Assembly (NCBI RefSeq): GCF_030052815.1
Contig: NC_079510.1
Location: 46,590,725 to 46,654,724 of the forward strand
Length of the DNA stretch: 64,000 nucleotides
Origin: Hevea brasiliensis
Lineage: Eukaryota; Streptophyta; Magnoliopsida; Malpighiales; Euphorbiaceae
Direction: 5' to 3'
Shown here: piece by piece, positions 29,952 to 42,114 of the stretch
How the letters are laid out: the number at the start of each line of letters is the position of its first letter
Position numbering within the stretch: position 1 is the stretch's first letter
Notes under the pieces: generated by a model
What the model saw: only the letters and a program-made list of their open reading frames with translations
What the model was told of the DNA's origin: nothing
Database searches by the model: none
Program-made: the position numbers and the translations under genes

Positions 29952-32576
29952 TGTCACGACCCAACCTATGGGCCGGACCGGCACTAGGACCTGGGCCAGC
30001 CTAAAGCCCCCGAGGCCCGTAGTAAGCATAACTATTCATTAATCCAACTCTAAGGCCCATTTGGGCCCAATATCAATAAATCAACCGGACGGAGTCCGGC
30101 CATAAAGTGGACATTTCAACGGGGAGTTTTTGACTCACCTGACCTGTAAACAAAATATATCATCAATTGGGGAGCTCAGCTCACTCTCCACATACTCATA
30201 TCAACATAAAGATAAATGGGAGCTCAGCTCCCTCATCCAATCCATCAAACATGCATATAAAAATTTTACAAGTCCACATAACAATTTATATTACAGACCA
30301 AATTAATTAATTAAATACTTCTAACACATGCGGAAATTCTAGGAGTAAATAAAATTACACAAATATGGATAAACAACCTGCGAAGGAGAAAAGTAGGTTA
30401 ACCATAATAAAATGCTCCTGTAGCCTGAAAAAATATTGAACAGGAGTGAGCGTTCGACTCAGAGAGTAAAATATCAATTTTAACCATAATCTCTATAGCT
30501 ATCTAAAACTAATGCACCCTGTAGAGTGAAATGCAACATCAACAACATTTTCACATCATAACATCAAAAAGGTAATTTGGAGCACTAACACACCCAGTAG
30601 TATCAATCATACTATATGGGAGTTGATCCCCTATACAGCTCTCTTAAATCCAACCTGGTGCCAGCGAAGAACTCAAGTCGGACTTTCGCTTAATAAACCA
30701 AATCGGGGGTCCCAGCGAAGAACTCAAGCCGTGACTACCCCCCGAAGGATCGGGTCCCAGCGAAGAACTCAAGTCGTGACTACCCGTCCTGTCCATAGTC
30801 CACACCACATCACGCACACCAACGCACGCACACTGCTCCAAATTACCACAACAACATCCATGGCACGTTAACAGTTATGAATGCAACATAAATCGTGCCT
30901 AGAGTTTAACTATATAAATATATGCATATAAGTGATGCATGGGCATACTTGAACATATAATAATATCGAAATTACAATTAAAAATAATATTTTACTCACA
31001 AACTTGACAACGGTCACTGTGGCGGTTGGGCGGAGGAAGAAGGCTGTCCCGGCTCACCTGACAATTACATTACATTTATTTAATACAAATGACTCAATAC
31101 AAATCAAGAAAAGACCAAATACGTCCTAAGTCGTGCCGAAAATCCGGCAGTCTCCCCTATACCTAGGACCTACCCAACCTGCAAAATGGCTCAAAACACA
31201 CTTCTATATCCACAATCTATATATCCACAACTCAATCACATCACACAGCCCCTCCTGGGCCCATCAAATCAGTCATCCATCACAATATGTAAAATTTCAA
31301 TTTAGTCCTTATAATTGATTATTTTTGCAAAAACTGCCCAAATAAGCTCTAAAAATTCTAAAACTTTGCCCCGCGGTCCTTAGCAATATTACTAGGCTAT
31401 TGCAAAAAGAATCAAAATTTTCTGAGCTACCACAAATATTTTATGAATTTTTAACCCTATTTAAGCACTAGAAAATTACGAAAAAGCAAGGTTCGGGTTT
31501 ACCTTTGCTGATTCCGACTTCGGGAACGCGCTTGGGATGTCTGACAATGGTGGGGTAGCCAAAACCTCGATCCAATTCGGAGACTTTTCTGGTAACGGGT
31601 CTGTCTGGCCGGAAATTCACAGACCTGGACAGTTGTCGAATTTCCGCGAATTAAAGATACCTACACGAAGCCCATAACACGGGGGTTAGTACATAAATTT
31701 TTCAGAATTTTCTAAGCTCATTTAATGCTCGGAAAAACACTGCGAAGTTCCGTGGGACCCACCGAAAAACGGTGTCGGAAAATTTTGAAATTTATATCGC
31801 CGCGAAGCTCTCGACGAATGGAGCGCTCTGGTACTCTCGGTTTTCTCGTGGGATTCACAGTTTACGAGAAATCTAGCCCGAAAGTCAAAATGGGCTAAAA
31901 CTTCCCGGGCAAAAATTGGACAAACCGCTCGATAGATTTCGGTGTTCTTGATGTCTATGGAAAGCTCTCGACGAGTAGATGAGTTTAGACACAAGACCCG
32001 GTCCGATTGGTGGCCGGATCGGCCGGATTTTGGCCGGGAAGTCGAATGGTCGCGCGCACTGCGCGTCGCTTCTGGAGCCGTTTTCCGGCGTTCCAGGTGG
32101 CGGCCGGCCGCGGGGGAGGGCTGAGGCGGTGCGCCGGTGAGGTGGAGTGGCAGTGGAGGCGGCGGTGCGGCAAGGGGAGGAGGGAGGAGAGAGAAAAAGA
32201 GAGAGAAAGGGAGAGGGGTCGGACCCGCGCGGGGAGGGGGAGAAAAAGAAGAAGACCGGTCCGGTTCGATTCGGCCGGTTCGATTCAAGATACAAAATTT
32301 TAAATTTTTACTCTGCCTCGGGACCGAAAACGAGGTCCAAAAATTCCGAAAAGTTCCAGAAAACTCAGAAAAATTCGTAAATTCCAAATATATTTTTAGT
32401 TTTACCACGTGGTCTTTAAATTAATTTTTAAAAATCATCAAAGTTTATATTTTCGGAAAATCAAACCCGATTTTTAAAATTCGAAAAATCTCAAAAAAAT
32501 TTCCTAAAATTTAAATAAAATTAAAATACCAATAATGCTCATAAAACAATAAAATTTAAAATTTTGGGGTGTTACA
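29952..32576 (-). mobile_element. 2.6-kb solo-LTR-like element, copy A
   Basis: 2625 bp, TG...CA, flanked by CTTTG (29947-29951 and 32577-32581). The other duplication copy (48975-48992) holds the empty site, ACTCTTTGTTACATAG. On the minus strand it begins TGTAACACCCCAAAATT. Related to 45708-48343 in the opposite orientation. No internal repeat, primer site or coding domain, so a solo LTR of a long-LTR family is the best reading; a non-autonomous element cannot be excluded. It includes a three-copy motif, CCAGCGAAGAACTCAAG (30661-30775), and a GC-rich block (31950-32300) that yields chance open frames. Confidence 0.85.
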
Positions 32577-33187
32577 CTTTGTTACATAGTGAGCCCATTG
32601 GGTATAACATTATTTCTATAATATAAACATAAAAAATATTTAAATATTCTTCCATAATATAAACATAAAAAAAATTGAGATATAATAATTATTTCTCATA
32701 TATGAAAAATTATATTTCTCCTCTATTTTAATAATTTATACAAACAACATAAAATAAATTACTTTCTTTTCTTTTTTTTTTTTGTTTACTCTCTTTAATT
32801 TTTCTTCATTTCTCCTGGTCCAAACAAAGAGTTGTTTCATTTCCCTTTTAGTTTTGTTTTGTTTAGTCTCCGTCTGTGGAGTTCAAGTGCCCCTATGTGG
32901 ATAGGGTTTTGTCTGGATCTAATTGTGGCTGATGCATGTGGGTTAAAAAGCATCAAATGATCAAGATCAATGGTGATGCTTCCCTTGTGATGATAGGTCT
33001 CCCCTGTTAGTTGGCGTTATGAGGTGCTGATTGGCTGTTTGGGCATCGTCCACGCCATGATGTTCCTGGTCTCATCCGACAGTGGTCCTCCCCTCTGCGG
33101 TTTCTTTGGCCTTGCTGCGCAATTCCCCTATTCCACTGGGGTGGTTAATTTGGTTTGAAGAGATCAAGTTCTGGGCGGTTAGTTTTT
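32577..33187. repeat. Segmental duplication copy A, part 2
   Basis: From about 32600 it matches about 49640-50205. Between 32592 and 32600 it lacks about 650 bp present in copy B (49000-49650, including a small ORF). The last 360 bp (from about 32830) is of normal GC content and over 95% identical between copies, but contains no recognisable gene. It is cut at 33187 by the SIRE-like remnant. Confidence 0.9.
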
Positions 33188-34151
33188 CAATTCTTGACAT
33201 CTTTGTTAGAAAAAGCATGCAAATCAATAACATAAATATTTTCAATTCTTTCATCAATAAACAATATTTTGTTATCACTCATCCTAGACACAAAGCAAGA
33301 TTTGGACTCAAAAACAACTCTATAGCCCTTATCACATAATTGACTAACACTAAGTAAATTATGTTTTAAACCATCAACCAAAAGCACTTTGTCAAGAATA
33401 GGGGAGTTTTCCTTATCAACCTTACTTATTCCCATAATTTTACCTTTACCATTATCACTAAAAGTCACTTGCCCACTTCCATCTTTCTTTTTAAGTGAAA
33501 GGAAGAGATTGGCATTTTCGGTCATGTGTCTTAAACATACACTATCCAATTACCACTTGCTTTCAAGCTTTGAGGATCTCAAGCACACCCACAGATGATA
33601 ATTCAATTTACTTTAGGTACCCAAATGTACTTGGATCCATGAGGCTAGTTCCATCATTAAAATCAAATATTCTACCATATCCAAGATGGATTTTCCTAAT
33701 AGCACACCTATAGTTGGTGTGACCATTCTTACCACAATAGTGACAATGTCCATTGAACCTTCTATGTGTATGAGGGTGAGCAAATGGTCTCATATGACCA
33801 ATCTTTTTATGTTCATTATGTGAATGTGAATATGAGGTATGGTGAGTGTGATGATAGTTATGAGGCCTAGTAGCATGTCCCCTATGAAGGTTTGGCCTAG
33901 ATGTAACTCTTTTAGATGTATATGTCCTACTTACATTTTGTCTGGAAGCATATTGATGAATTGAGATCTTTCTAGTTTCATTTCCACTAGATGTCTTTGG
34001 TTCTTGTCCTCTAGGATTAGAAACCTTTAGACTAGGCATTTGAGGACTAGGCTCATTAGAACTAGATGCTTTAACAAAGACGGTCTTGGAAGGATGTGCT
34101 TGGGCAAATTTACTATAGCCAAGTCCATACTTAATGCTAGGAGACCTTTGA
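33188..34151 (-). pseudogene. SIRE-like protease and pre-integrase fragment
   Basis: The lower frame (33187-33549) reads DSVCLRHMTENANLFLSLKK, where the family has DSG at the active site, so the catalytic Gly is lost. It continues with VTFSDNGKGKIMG, LLVDGLKHNLLSVSQLC and FESKSCFVSRMSDNKILFID, and stops at the truncation. The frame above (33608-34039) is the histidine-rich linker upstream, with CHYCGKNGHTNYRC, a second zinc knuckle. The two frames are separated by stops. Confidence 0.82.
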
Positions 34152-35502
34152 GAGTCTAAAATTCATCAAGTTTATCATTTCCTTTAGCAAATTTGGAAAG
34201 AGAAGTTTTTAACTGAATAATTTCATTTTTTAATTTATCATTTTCTAATGAGAGCTCATCTAATGATTTTTGCTTATCATCCCCTAAAGGTTTATTATCA
34301 TTAGTTAAGGTCTCATTTTCCTTCCTCAAACTAACTAGTTCTTTTTTTAAGAGCTTGTTTTTCTTATAACTCAACTCAAGTTCATCATTCATAACTTTAA
34401 GTGCATTAACTAGTTCATCATAACAAAATTTAACAACATCATCATTTAAAGTTATCTCATTGGAGCTTTCCTCCATTGCCATGAAGCACATTTGGGCAAC
34501 TTAATCACCAATCTCCTCATCTTCGGAGTCATTTGATTCATCCCATGTTGCTTTAAGTGCCTTCTTCTTGAACTTTTTGAAAGGCTTCTTCAATTTGAGA
34601 CAATCCGTTCTAATGTGACCCAGCTTGTTGCATTCAAAGCATATGGGAGGATCCCTCTTGCTACTTTCACCCTTGTCCTTCTTGAAGATCCTCTTTGGGA
34701 TGAACTTCTTATTTTGGAAGAACATCTTCCTTATTCTCCTTGTCACTAGAGCCAATTCTTCCTCATCAAACTCATCATCTTCATCACTTGAGTTTTCAGA
34801 CGATACTTTAAAGGCAATGGTCTTTTTGGCTTTGCTAGGTTCCTCAACTTGCTCTCTTTTGAGGGTCATCTCATAGTCAATGAGATTTCCTAAGAGCTCA
34901 TCAAGTTATACCTTGCTCAAGTCCTTGGAATCCTTTAATAAAGTTACTTTGGGTAGCCACTCCTTAGGAAGACTTCTTAAAATCTTCTTTACTAGCTCTT
35001 CATTTGTGAATGTCTTTCCAAGGGATTTAATTCCTCATTTAATCTCCACAAATCTATCATACATCTCACTTATGGTTTCATCTGACTTCATCTTGAATAA
35101 TTCATATTGATAGATGAGGGAATCCATCTTATTCTCCTTTACTTGACTAGTACCCTCATTGAGTAATCACTAAGGCATCCCAAATTTCTTTTTTAGTAGA
35201 CTTCATACACACTTTATTATATTCACTTCTATTTAATGCATAAAATAGAACATGAATAGCCTTATCATTTAAAGCCAATCTTCTTTTCTCTTGCTCACTC
35301 CATTCACCCTTATGTTTAGCTACATGCACACTATCCACAATTTTAGTTGGGGTGAATGGCCCATTTTCTACAACATCCCACAAGTCAACCCCTTCTGATT
35401 TAAGGAAATAATACATCCTATTTTTCCAATACAAGAGTCATTACCATCAAAGAAAGAAGGTCTTACCACCGATTGACCTTTTTGTGCATTGAGGGTTGCC
35501 AT
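34152..35502 (-). pseudogene. SIRE-like gag with CCHC finger and coiled coil
   Basis: Starts at the ATG at 35502 (MATLNAQKGQSVVRPSFFDG), continues with NRMYYFLKSEGVDLWDVVENGP and ALNDKAIHVLFYALNRSEYNKVC (UBN2-type gag). Several frameshifts follow. Then KRIFKKDKGESSKRDPPICFECNKLGHIRTDC gives a CCHC knuckle near 34640 (C-x2-C-x4-H-x4-C), followed by an acidic stretch, a stop at about 34501 and a 90-residue leucine/lysine-rich coiled coil (34156-34491). Gag would form particles and bind RNA. Confidence 0.85.
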
Positions 35503-35540
35503 TGATATTTGCTCCAAGATAATTAAATCTTGTAGAATGA

Positions 35541-35558
35541 AGACTAGCTCTGATACCA
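35541..35558 (-). other. Primer binding site of the SIRE-like element
   Basis: TGGTATCAGAGCTAGTCT on the minus strand, five bases after the LTR end. tRNA-iMet type. Confidence 0.88.
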
Positions 35559-35563
35559 CTTAT

Positions 35564-37018
35564 TGTCCCTTGTAGCAACCCAAGATGGGGGTGAATTGGG
35601 TTTTAATTGCAAAATTAAAGATTAAAAGAAATTTAAACACAAAGAAGAGTAAAGGAAGAATGATGACACAAGAGATTTATAAAGGTTCGGCTATCCCAAG
35701 CCTACTTCCTCTACTCAAGGCCCTCCTAGAGAGTTGACTCCACTAAAATTCTTCTTTGGGTGAAGAATAAACCCCTTACAATCATCATAAGAGTAAACCC
35801 TTGCTCTTTTACAAATCCCTTTACACTCAAAAGCTATTTAAAGCTCTATCACACTCAAAATTACAATAAGTGCTCACAATAATCTTGAATGAACTATCAG
35901 AACAAAGAATTTACAACTCAAATATCAAGTTTCTCAACATTAACTATGGTAGCTTAAGTTCTAGAGAGAGAGAATGAAGAAAATCTTTAGAACACAATAA
36001 ATTTCTAAAAAGATTATTGTTAAAAACTTGCTTCCAGTCATAAATTATGCCTATTTATAATTTTTGCAAGAAAATAATCGTTGGGGGTGCATTAAATGTT
36101 GAACTAGTCGTTCAACCACCCAAAGCTCTATTTTGTCGAGTTGCAGAAATCCAGATTCGACTGTCGGAGTTATTTACTTCGATTGCCGAAGGTTGGAGCG
36201 CCAAAAATAGCTTTTGAAAAGTCACTTTTGGTTGCTGAAGTTGCCACTTTCGGATGTCGGAGTGCTCTATGGACAAAATGGCTTTTAACGCTCAAAAATC
36301 ATAATTTAAAGAGTGAATTTCGGCAGTCGAACTTCCCACTTTCGGCTGCCAAAGTGTTCTCTGGACAGAAAGTGTCAAAAGGGCACTTAAGTTTCGGAAA
36401 TGCATAACTTTTTTACTGGAACTCGGATTTTCGATCCGTTTGAATCGTTGGAAAGCTAATTTGATAAAATTTTCAATGAAAACACTTTCAAAAACATATT
36501 TGCATTTCCCGCATATGAAAATTTCATTTTACTCCCCCTTGGTCAAGAAAAAGTTACAAGTAAAGACACTAAAAAATTAAGAGTTTAAAAAACTCATTAC
36601 TTTTTTATCCGAACTTAGATTTTTGATTCGTTTGAACCATTGGAAAGCTAATTCAATGTATTTTGCAACTAAAATACTTTTCAAAATTTATTTTACATTT
36701 TTGAAAATTTTATTTAATTTTTCCTTAATAAAGAATTAGGTGAAAACTAAGTTGAATAAGATATTCTTAATACTACCTAGATTTGAGCCAATACAATTAA
36801 TTAAATGAGATTTACAAGATACATGATAAATAAAAGTTACATTGTAGGGTCCCATAAATATTTGTTTCCTTATCTTACTCTTTCTTAACCTTGATTTGAA
36901 GTAATTTGATAATTTTGAAAGTGTCTACAAACGCAATACAAACACTTTCAAAGTATATTGATAACACATTAATTATTTATTATCATTAAAATATGAGTTA
37001 AAACACTTAGGTCCAACA
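35564..37018 (-). repeat. 5' LTR of the SIRE-like element
   Basis: 1455 bp. On the minus strand it begins TGTTGGACCTAAGTG and ends CAAGGGACA. It abuts a (TA)n stretch at 37019. The second LTR is missing, so identity cannot be measured. A 36-kb-region open frame (36141-36407) is chance. Confidence 0.8.
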
Positions 37019-37044
37019 TATATATATATATTGAAATTGATTTT

Positions 37045-38386
37045 TTTTAATAAATTTAAAAGTGTATTTCCTTATATCAATATAATATATTAATATCTTG
37101 AAAATTTTTAGATAATGTTAAGCTTCGTTGAGTGGAACCTAATCCACAAAAATGATGAAAGGGTAAAATCGTAAAAGGAGGTGATAAATCGCTAAGAAAA
37201 TGAAGAGAGAGTATCCCAAGCGTCCCTGTGGAGGGTGATAAATGGTTGGAATTTGTCGTCATCGATGACGAGTTCAGACGGAGACTTTGAGCAAGTCGCA
37301 ATCAGAAACGTGGTTTTGGTGTGAAATAGTATATTAAGTACACACACACTTTGTCAAACCACATGCATCCCATCCTCTTTCTTTATATACATTCTTTTAT
37401 TAATTGCAATTAATCGCGTTTTTGTTTCCAGTGGTAACGACTTTGGAAATGCCTTTCCTGGCACGTAATATTTTTCTTTAAAATAGAATTTTTAATCATC
37501 TATTATGCTATCTTGACGTGTGCCAACCGGCGACATTTTACTATTTTCTGTATTATTAAATTCCGATTCTTTCTTAAAAAAATAGATTCAATTAAAAAAA
37601 TTTTGAAAAATTATTTTATTAACAATTTAATTTATTTTTTTAAAACCCATCAGAAACATCTCAATCATGCACTATTATTATGTTTTTAAAGATAATGTGC
37701 CCTCAGGCACATGAATTTTGACTTAAAAAAATCTTCTAGAGTGGGGCTCTCCTTCTCTTTAAATTATTTTTTTTATATATTTTTTTCCTTTGATTTTATC
37801 TTTAATAATGTATTTTCACCGATAACAACCGTTTCTCTATATATTTATTTTAATATTTATGTTTATTTAAAATAAATTTTAAATATAATAGATTCTGATT
37901 GAATAAATTCAAAGATTTATTATTAGAAATATGAATTAATAATTACTAAATATATCATCACACAAGATTTTTATATAATTTTTAATTATATTTATTTCAA
38001 TTGTTTAAGAACTCACATTTATTTTTCCACATTACAAATTATTTATAAAAATTTATTTGATAATATTTTCATTTTAAACAAATAAACTTTTGTAAGACAT
38101 AAATTTTAAGAGATTAAAATGTTTTCTTATATTAATTATTAAAGTGTACACCAGCTTTAAAAGTTAAGGAATAAAGTATAATAAAAAAAATTTCTTTTAA
38201 AGTAATAAAACTTTAATTATTGAATTAAGTAGATTAAGTAAATAAATTAAAAATTAATATATTTTATTCTACAAATTTCATTGTTCCATTGTAAATTCAT
38301 AAAAATAAAATACATTTTTTTTGGAATAATAGAGATTAAATCATTATTTTTAGAAACCTTTAGGACGGTTTATTGTGAAAAATTAA
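37045..38386. repeat. Segmental duplication copy A, part 3
   Basis: Matches 55700-56550 and then 58051-58520. Copy B has an extra 1.5 kb (56551-58050) at the point corresponding to about 37880. A block of about 130 bp (37290-37420) containing CATGCATC and TTTATATAC is identical in both copies. No gene is seen. Confidence 0.9.
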
Positions 38387-39198
38387 GGGCCTGTTTGGTT
38401 TAACTGTTGAATACAACTGATAGCTGTTAGCTGATAGCTGTTACTGTTAGCTGATAGCTGATAACTGATAGCTGATGATAGCTGTTTTATGTTAAGTGTT
38501 TGGTAAAATTATATTTAGCTGTTGCTGTTAATATGTGAAATGACTAATAAGGGTGTATATCATATAATTTATTTAAATTTTAAATAAATATAAAATTATA
38601 AATTTATTACATTATATTATTTATTTTATTATTAAATTAAATATATAATTATTAAATTAATATATTATATTATTTAAATAAATATATAATTATTAATCTA
38701 TTAGATTATATTATTTATTTTATTATTGAAATAAGAAAATAATTATTTTTTAAGATAATTAAATAATTTTAAAAATATAGATAAAATAATAAAATAATTA
38801 TTATTGTTAATAGAAAAATTTATAATTAATTTTAAGTTTTTAGATATAAATAAATATTTTATATTTTATGTTATTAATAAAAATATTTTAACAGAATTAA
38901 AATACGTTAATTAAAATATTAAAATTATAAATAAAAAATAAAACATTAATAATATTAATTTTTAAGTTAAATAAAAAAGGATAATATGGTAAAAATAAAA
39001 AATAAAACCAAATCAGCTATCAGCTGATGAGAAACAGCTCTAAAATTAGAGCTGATACAAACTGCAGCTGATGGGTATCATATCAGTTGCTCATCAGCTA
39101 TCAGCTCTATTTTTTTTAAACTTGTTAAACACTATAATTTACCTGTTTGGGTGTCCATCAGCTATCAGCTACACTCAACAGGTAAACCAAACACCCCC
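38387..39198. mobile_element. Harbinger/Tourist-like MITE, 812 bp
   Basis: Imperfect terminal inverted repeats of about 40 bp (GGGCCTGTTTGGTTTAACTG at the left; the right end reads GGGGGTGTTTGGTTTACCTG in reverse complement), flanked by TAA (38384-38386, 39199-39201). Subterminal parts are packed with CAGCTATCAGCTGAT words on both strands; the middle is AT-rich and non-coding. Copy B of the duplication (58518-58530) has no insert. The TAA duplication and GG...CC ends fit PIF/Harbinger. Confidence 0.88.
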
Positions 39199-39595
39199 TA
39201 AGTAGTTTTCTAGGGAAGTTTATAAGAATGAATAATAGGGTTTCGTATTCATATATGTCAATTTTCCAAATAAAGAACTAAAAAATTAGTTTTACAATTT
39301 TTTTAAATTTTAACTAAAATTTGAAAAATAACTTTAAATTGTTTTCTATTGTTTTCCTTTACAACAAATTTTTATTTTCAAGTGGAAAACCATGATTTTT
39401 TTACAACTAAAATTATGCTATAATTTTTTTAATATCTATAATGATTATTTTTAAAAATATTTATTTATAATAACAAAAAATTAGTCATATTATTATAAAA
39501 TAAATGAATAACACGTATTGAAAAATTTAAAAATAAAATAAAATTTATAAGCATATTTTACAATGATTTATATTTTTAATTACATGCTCGACTAA
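39199..39595. repeat. Segmental duplication copy A, part 4
   Basis: Matches 58525-58920. The match ends where copy B is interrupted by the chromovirus LTR at 58932. AT-rich, no gene. Confidence 0.88.
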
Positions 39596-40174
39596 TTATG
39601 CAAATAAGTGTCAATAACATGAAATCGACCATTCAAACTCTCTTAATTTCTGTTTCTATCATCTGATGGTGATTATTTTGTCCAGAAAATAAAATTTATT
39701 GGCAAGAAAATGAGTGACTGATTGCTCCATTTAATCTTTGCATTGGCTTTTCTAAGGCATTCAGTGACACTGCTATGTTATTTTGCTACACCTTTGTTAC
39801 AAGTTTGGAGGTGCACAGGCACTCATTCTTTTTAAGATTTTTATGATTAAAGGAACAATTAAATAATTTTATTTTTATAAAAAAAATAAAGTATTTTTAT
39901 ATTTAATTAAGATAGTGAAATGTGATTAAAAAAAATAGATGCATTGAAAATAATAATAGATAAGAGTAAAATTTTAAAAAAATAATTAATAATTTTTTAA
40001 TTTTTATAAAAAATAAATAAATTAAGATAATTTTTTTAATTAAAAAATATCACTTAAAATAAGATAAAAAAAGCAGGTTTTAAAATTTAAATTAAAGGCT
40101 TTATATTAGTTTTACAAAATTAATAATGTCATTATAGGCGACAAAATAGGAGTCAATTGATTCTTTTTTTTTAT

Positions 40175-40210
<36 letters not shown>

Positions 40211-42114
40211 TCATAAATGTTGACTTCTCATAAATTTAATTATTATTTAAAAAAAATTAAAATTAGTTAAAATAAAAAAGCATGTTGTCTATTTAAAAAT
40301 TTATTATTTTTTAAATTTTAGTGTAATTTTTTAATAATTAACTTTATTGAGATAAAATAGTAAATTTTATATGTGATAAATTGATAATTCAATTATTTAT
40401 TTAAAGAAATATGTAATTTTTTTTATAGTTTTTTTAAAATAGTCAATTTCGTTGAATCTAATTATAAAAAATTAATATTATATTTTTAAAATTTAATATA
40501 TTTATTTTTTATACATTGACTATAAAAAAATTCTAGATCCACTGACGCCACTAAATTTTGTGATGCTGCTAAAACTTTTAGAGGTGTAATTATATCTTTA
40601 TATTATAATTTCAATTATTTTTTTTATTAAAAGAAGTTTGTATTTTATAATTTCAATTATTGAAAAATAAAATAAAAAATTTACTATATGTTTTATAATT
40701 TAATATGCTTTCATAATTTATTTCAGCCACTCTAAGAGAATACATGCGAGTGCAAAAAAAATAATAATAATAATAATTCAAAATCTAACCTCCAAAACTT
40801 AGATAATGAAAATAATCGAATTTAAAAATGTAAATTATAAATAAGATAGAAAAATATATAAATATTATGGTTAAAAGTATTTAAATATATCAATTAAAAA
40901 TTATTGATAATAACTATCCAAAATTGTAGATTTTATAGTCAATAACAAAATAATATTTTCAAAATTTGTAGTTATCCATTTTAATAATACATTCTCTCAA
41001 GAAAAATATAAACTCTATCCTTAAAAACGTAACAAATTTTATAATTGCATTTAAAATTTATTGTTTTAAATATTTTTTATTATGAACTTATCATTTCATA
41101 TAAATTATCCTGCCATCTTATATGAAATTTTGATATATTATATAATTTCTCGATAATACCTCAAAGATTATATGGCATTCAATTAATTTATAAAAAGACT
41201 ATAAAATTAAACATATATTAAGCATAAATTATTAAAGAGTGGAGTGTGCTTCTCCTTGATAGGCTAAATTAAGTGCTATATCACTCTTCAAATCAATGAA
41301 ATTATTATTTTTTTAATATAAGTTATTTATGTTGGATTTTTTTTTTATTTTTGCAAAATATAGTAACTTATTATTCATATTTGAAACTTGTATTTAAAAA
41401 TGAAATATATTTTCTCTAAAAATTAGGGTCACATTTTGTTAAAGAATAACAAAAAATAAATGATTAAAGACAAAATTAAATAAATTTAAAGTACATTCTA
41501 AAATATAATTATAAAGAAATTAATTATTTCTATAATTAATATTAAATTTCAAAATAAAAAATATTTGTCCAAAATTTAACTAAATAATATTAAAATTATT
41601 TTTAGATTATGAGCCTAAAAATTTAAATTTCAGTCAAAATTTTACTTTTACTTTTTAAATTTGTATAAAAGAAATAAATCTATAGAAAATAGAATAAAAT
41701 ATTTATTCATTAATATATCAATTACCAACGGTCATAAGCACACTTTATTTTTTTTTTTATATTCAGCCTAAAAAATTTTAAAATAATTTTTTTTTCAAAT
41801 ACAAGGAAAAATATTTTCTAATGTTCAAAAATTAACAGAGAATAATTCCATTTTTCATAAAAAGAAAGTTCCTCAAAATATATTTCAAAAATAAATTATT
41901 TTCCGTCAAAAGACGGATCAAGCTTAACTCATTTGGTTCTTGCTAGTTGCTACATACATATCCTTAAAGATGACGTGTGTTAAAGGTGAGTGAAAGACTT
42001 GGAAAATTTTAATTAGTTTTATCATAAATTATTTATCTAATTATTGTGGCTATCTAAGCATGCAGCTCCAATCAAATGGTGCTATAGCTGCACACTACTC
42101 TTTCTAAGCTAAAT
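39596..42114. other. AT-rich region upstream of the dioxygenase gene
   Basis: No gene recognised. It contains a (TA)n run (40176-40209) and many A/T homopolymers. Near the gene there is TGACGTGT at about 41971 (bZIP-type ACGT core), CATGCA at 42059 and CCAAT at about 42069. No convincing TATA box within 100 bp of the ATG. If the duplication is a true tandem, this part should recur beyond the right edge. Confidence 0.6.

Larger units (their letters stand above)
33188..37018 (-). mobile_element. Truncated SIRE-like Ty1/copia element (5' LTR, gag, start of pol)
   Basis: Minus-strand order: LTR (35564-37018), primer site (35541-35558), gag, coiled coil, protease/pre-integrase, then an abrupt end at 33188 inside the pre-integrase domain. 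Integrase, RT, RNase H and 3' LTR are absent. The gag with a separate coiled coil and the DSxCxRHMTxN-type protease suggest the SIRE lineage (inference). Copy B of the duplication has no such element, but has unrelated sequence of 5.5 kb in the same place. Confidence 0.85.

Noticed and set aside
31722..32424. Cluster of ORFs up to 228 codons on both strands
   Set aside because: They fall in the GC-rich part of a solo LTR, are Pro/Ser/Arg-biased and overlap on all frames; the matching part of the other copy does not keep them.
37077..37301. Minus-strand 74-codon ORF as a gene
   Set aside because: The homologous block in copy B carries indels that change the frame, so coding constraint is unlikely.
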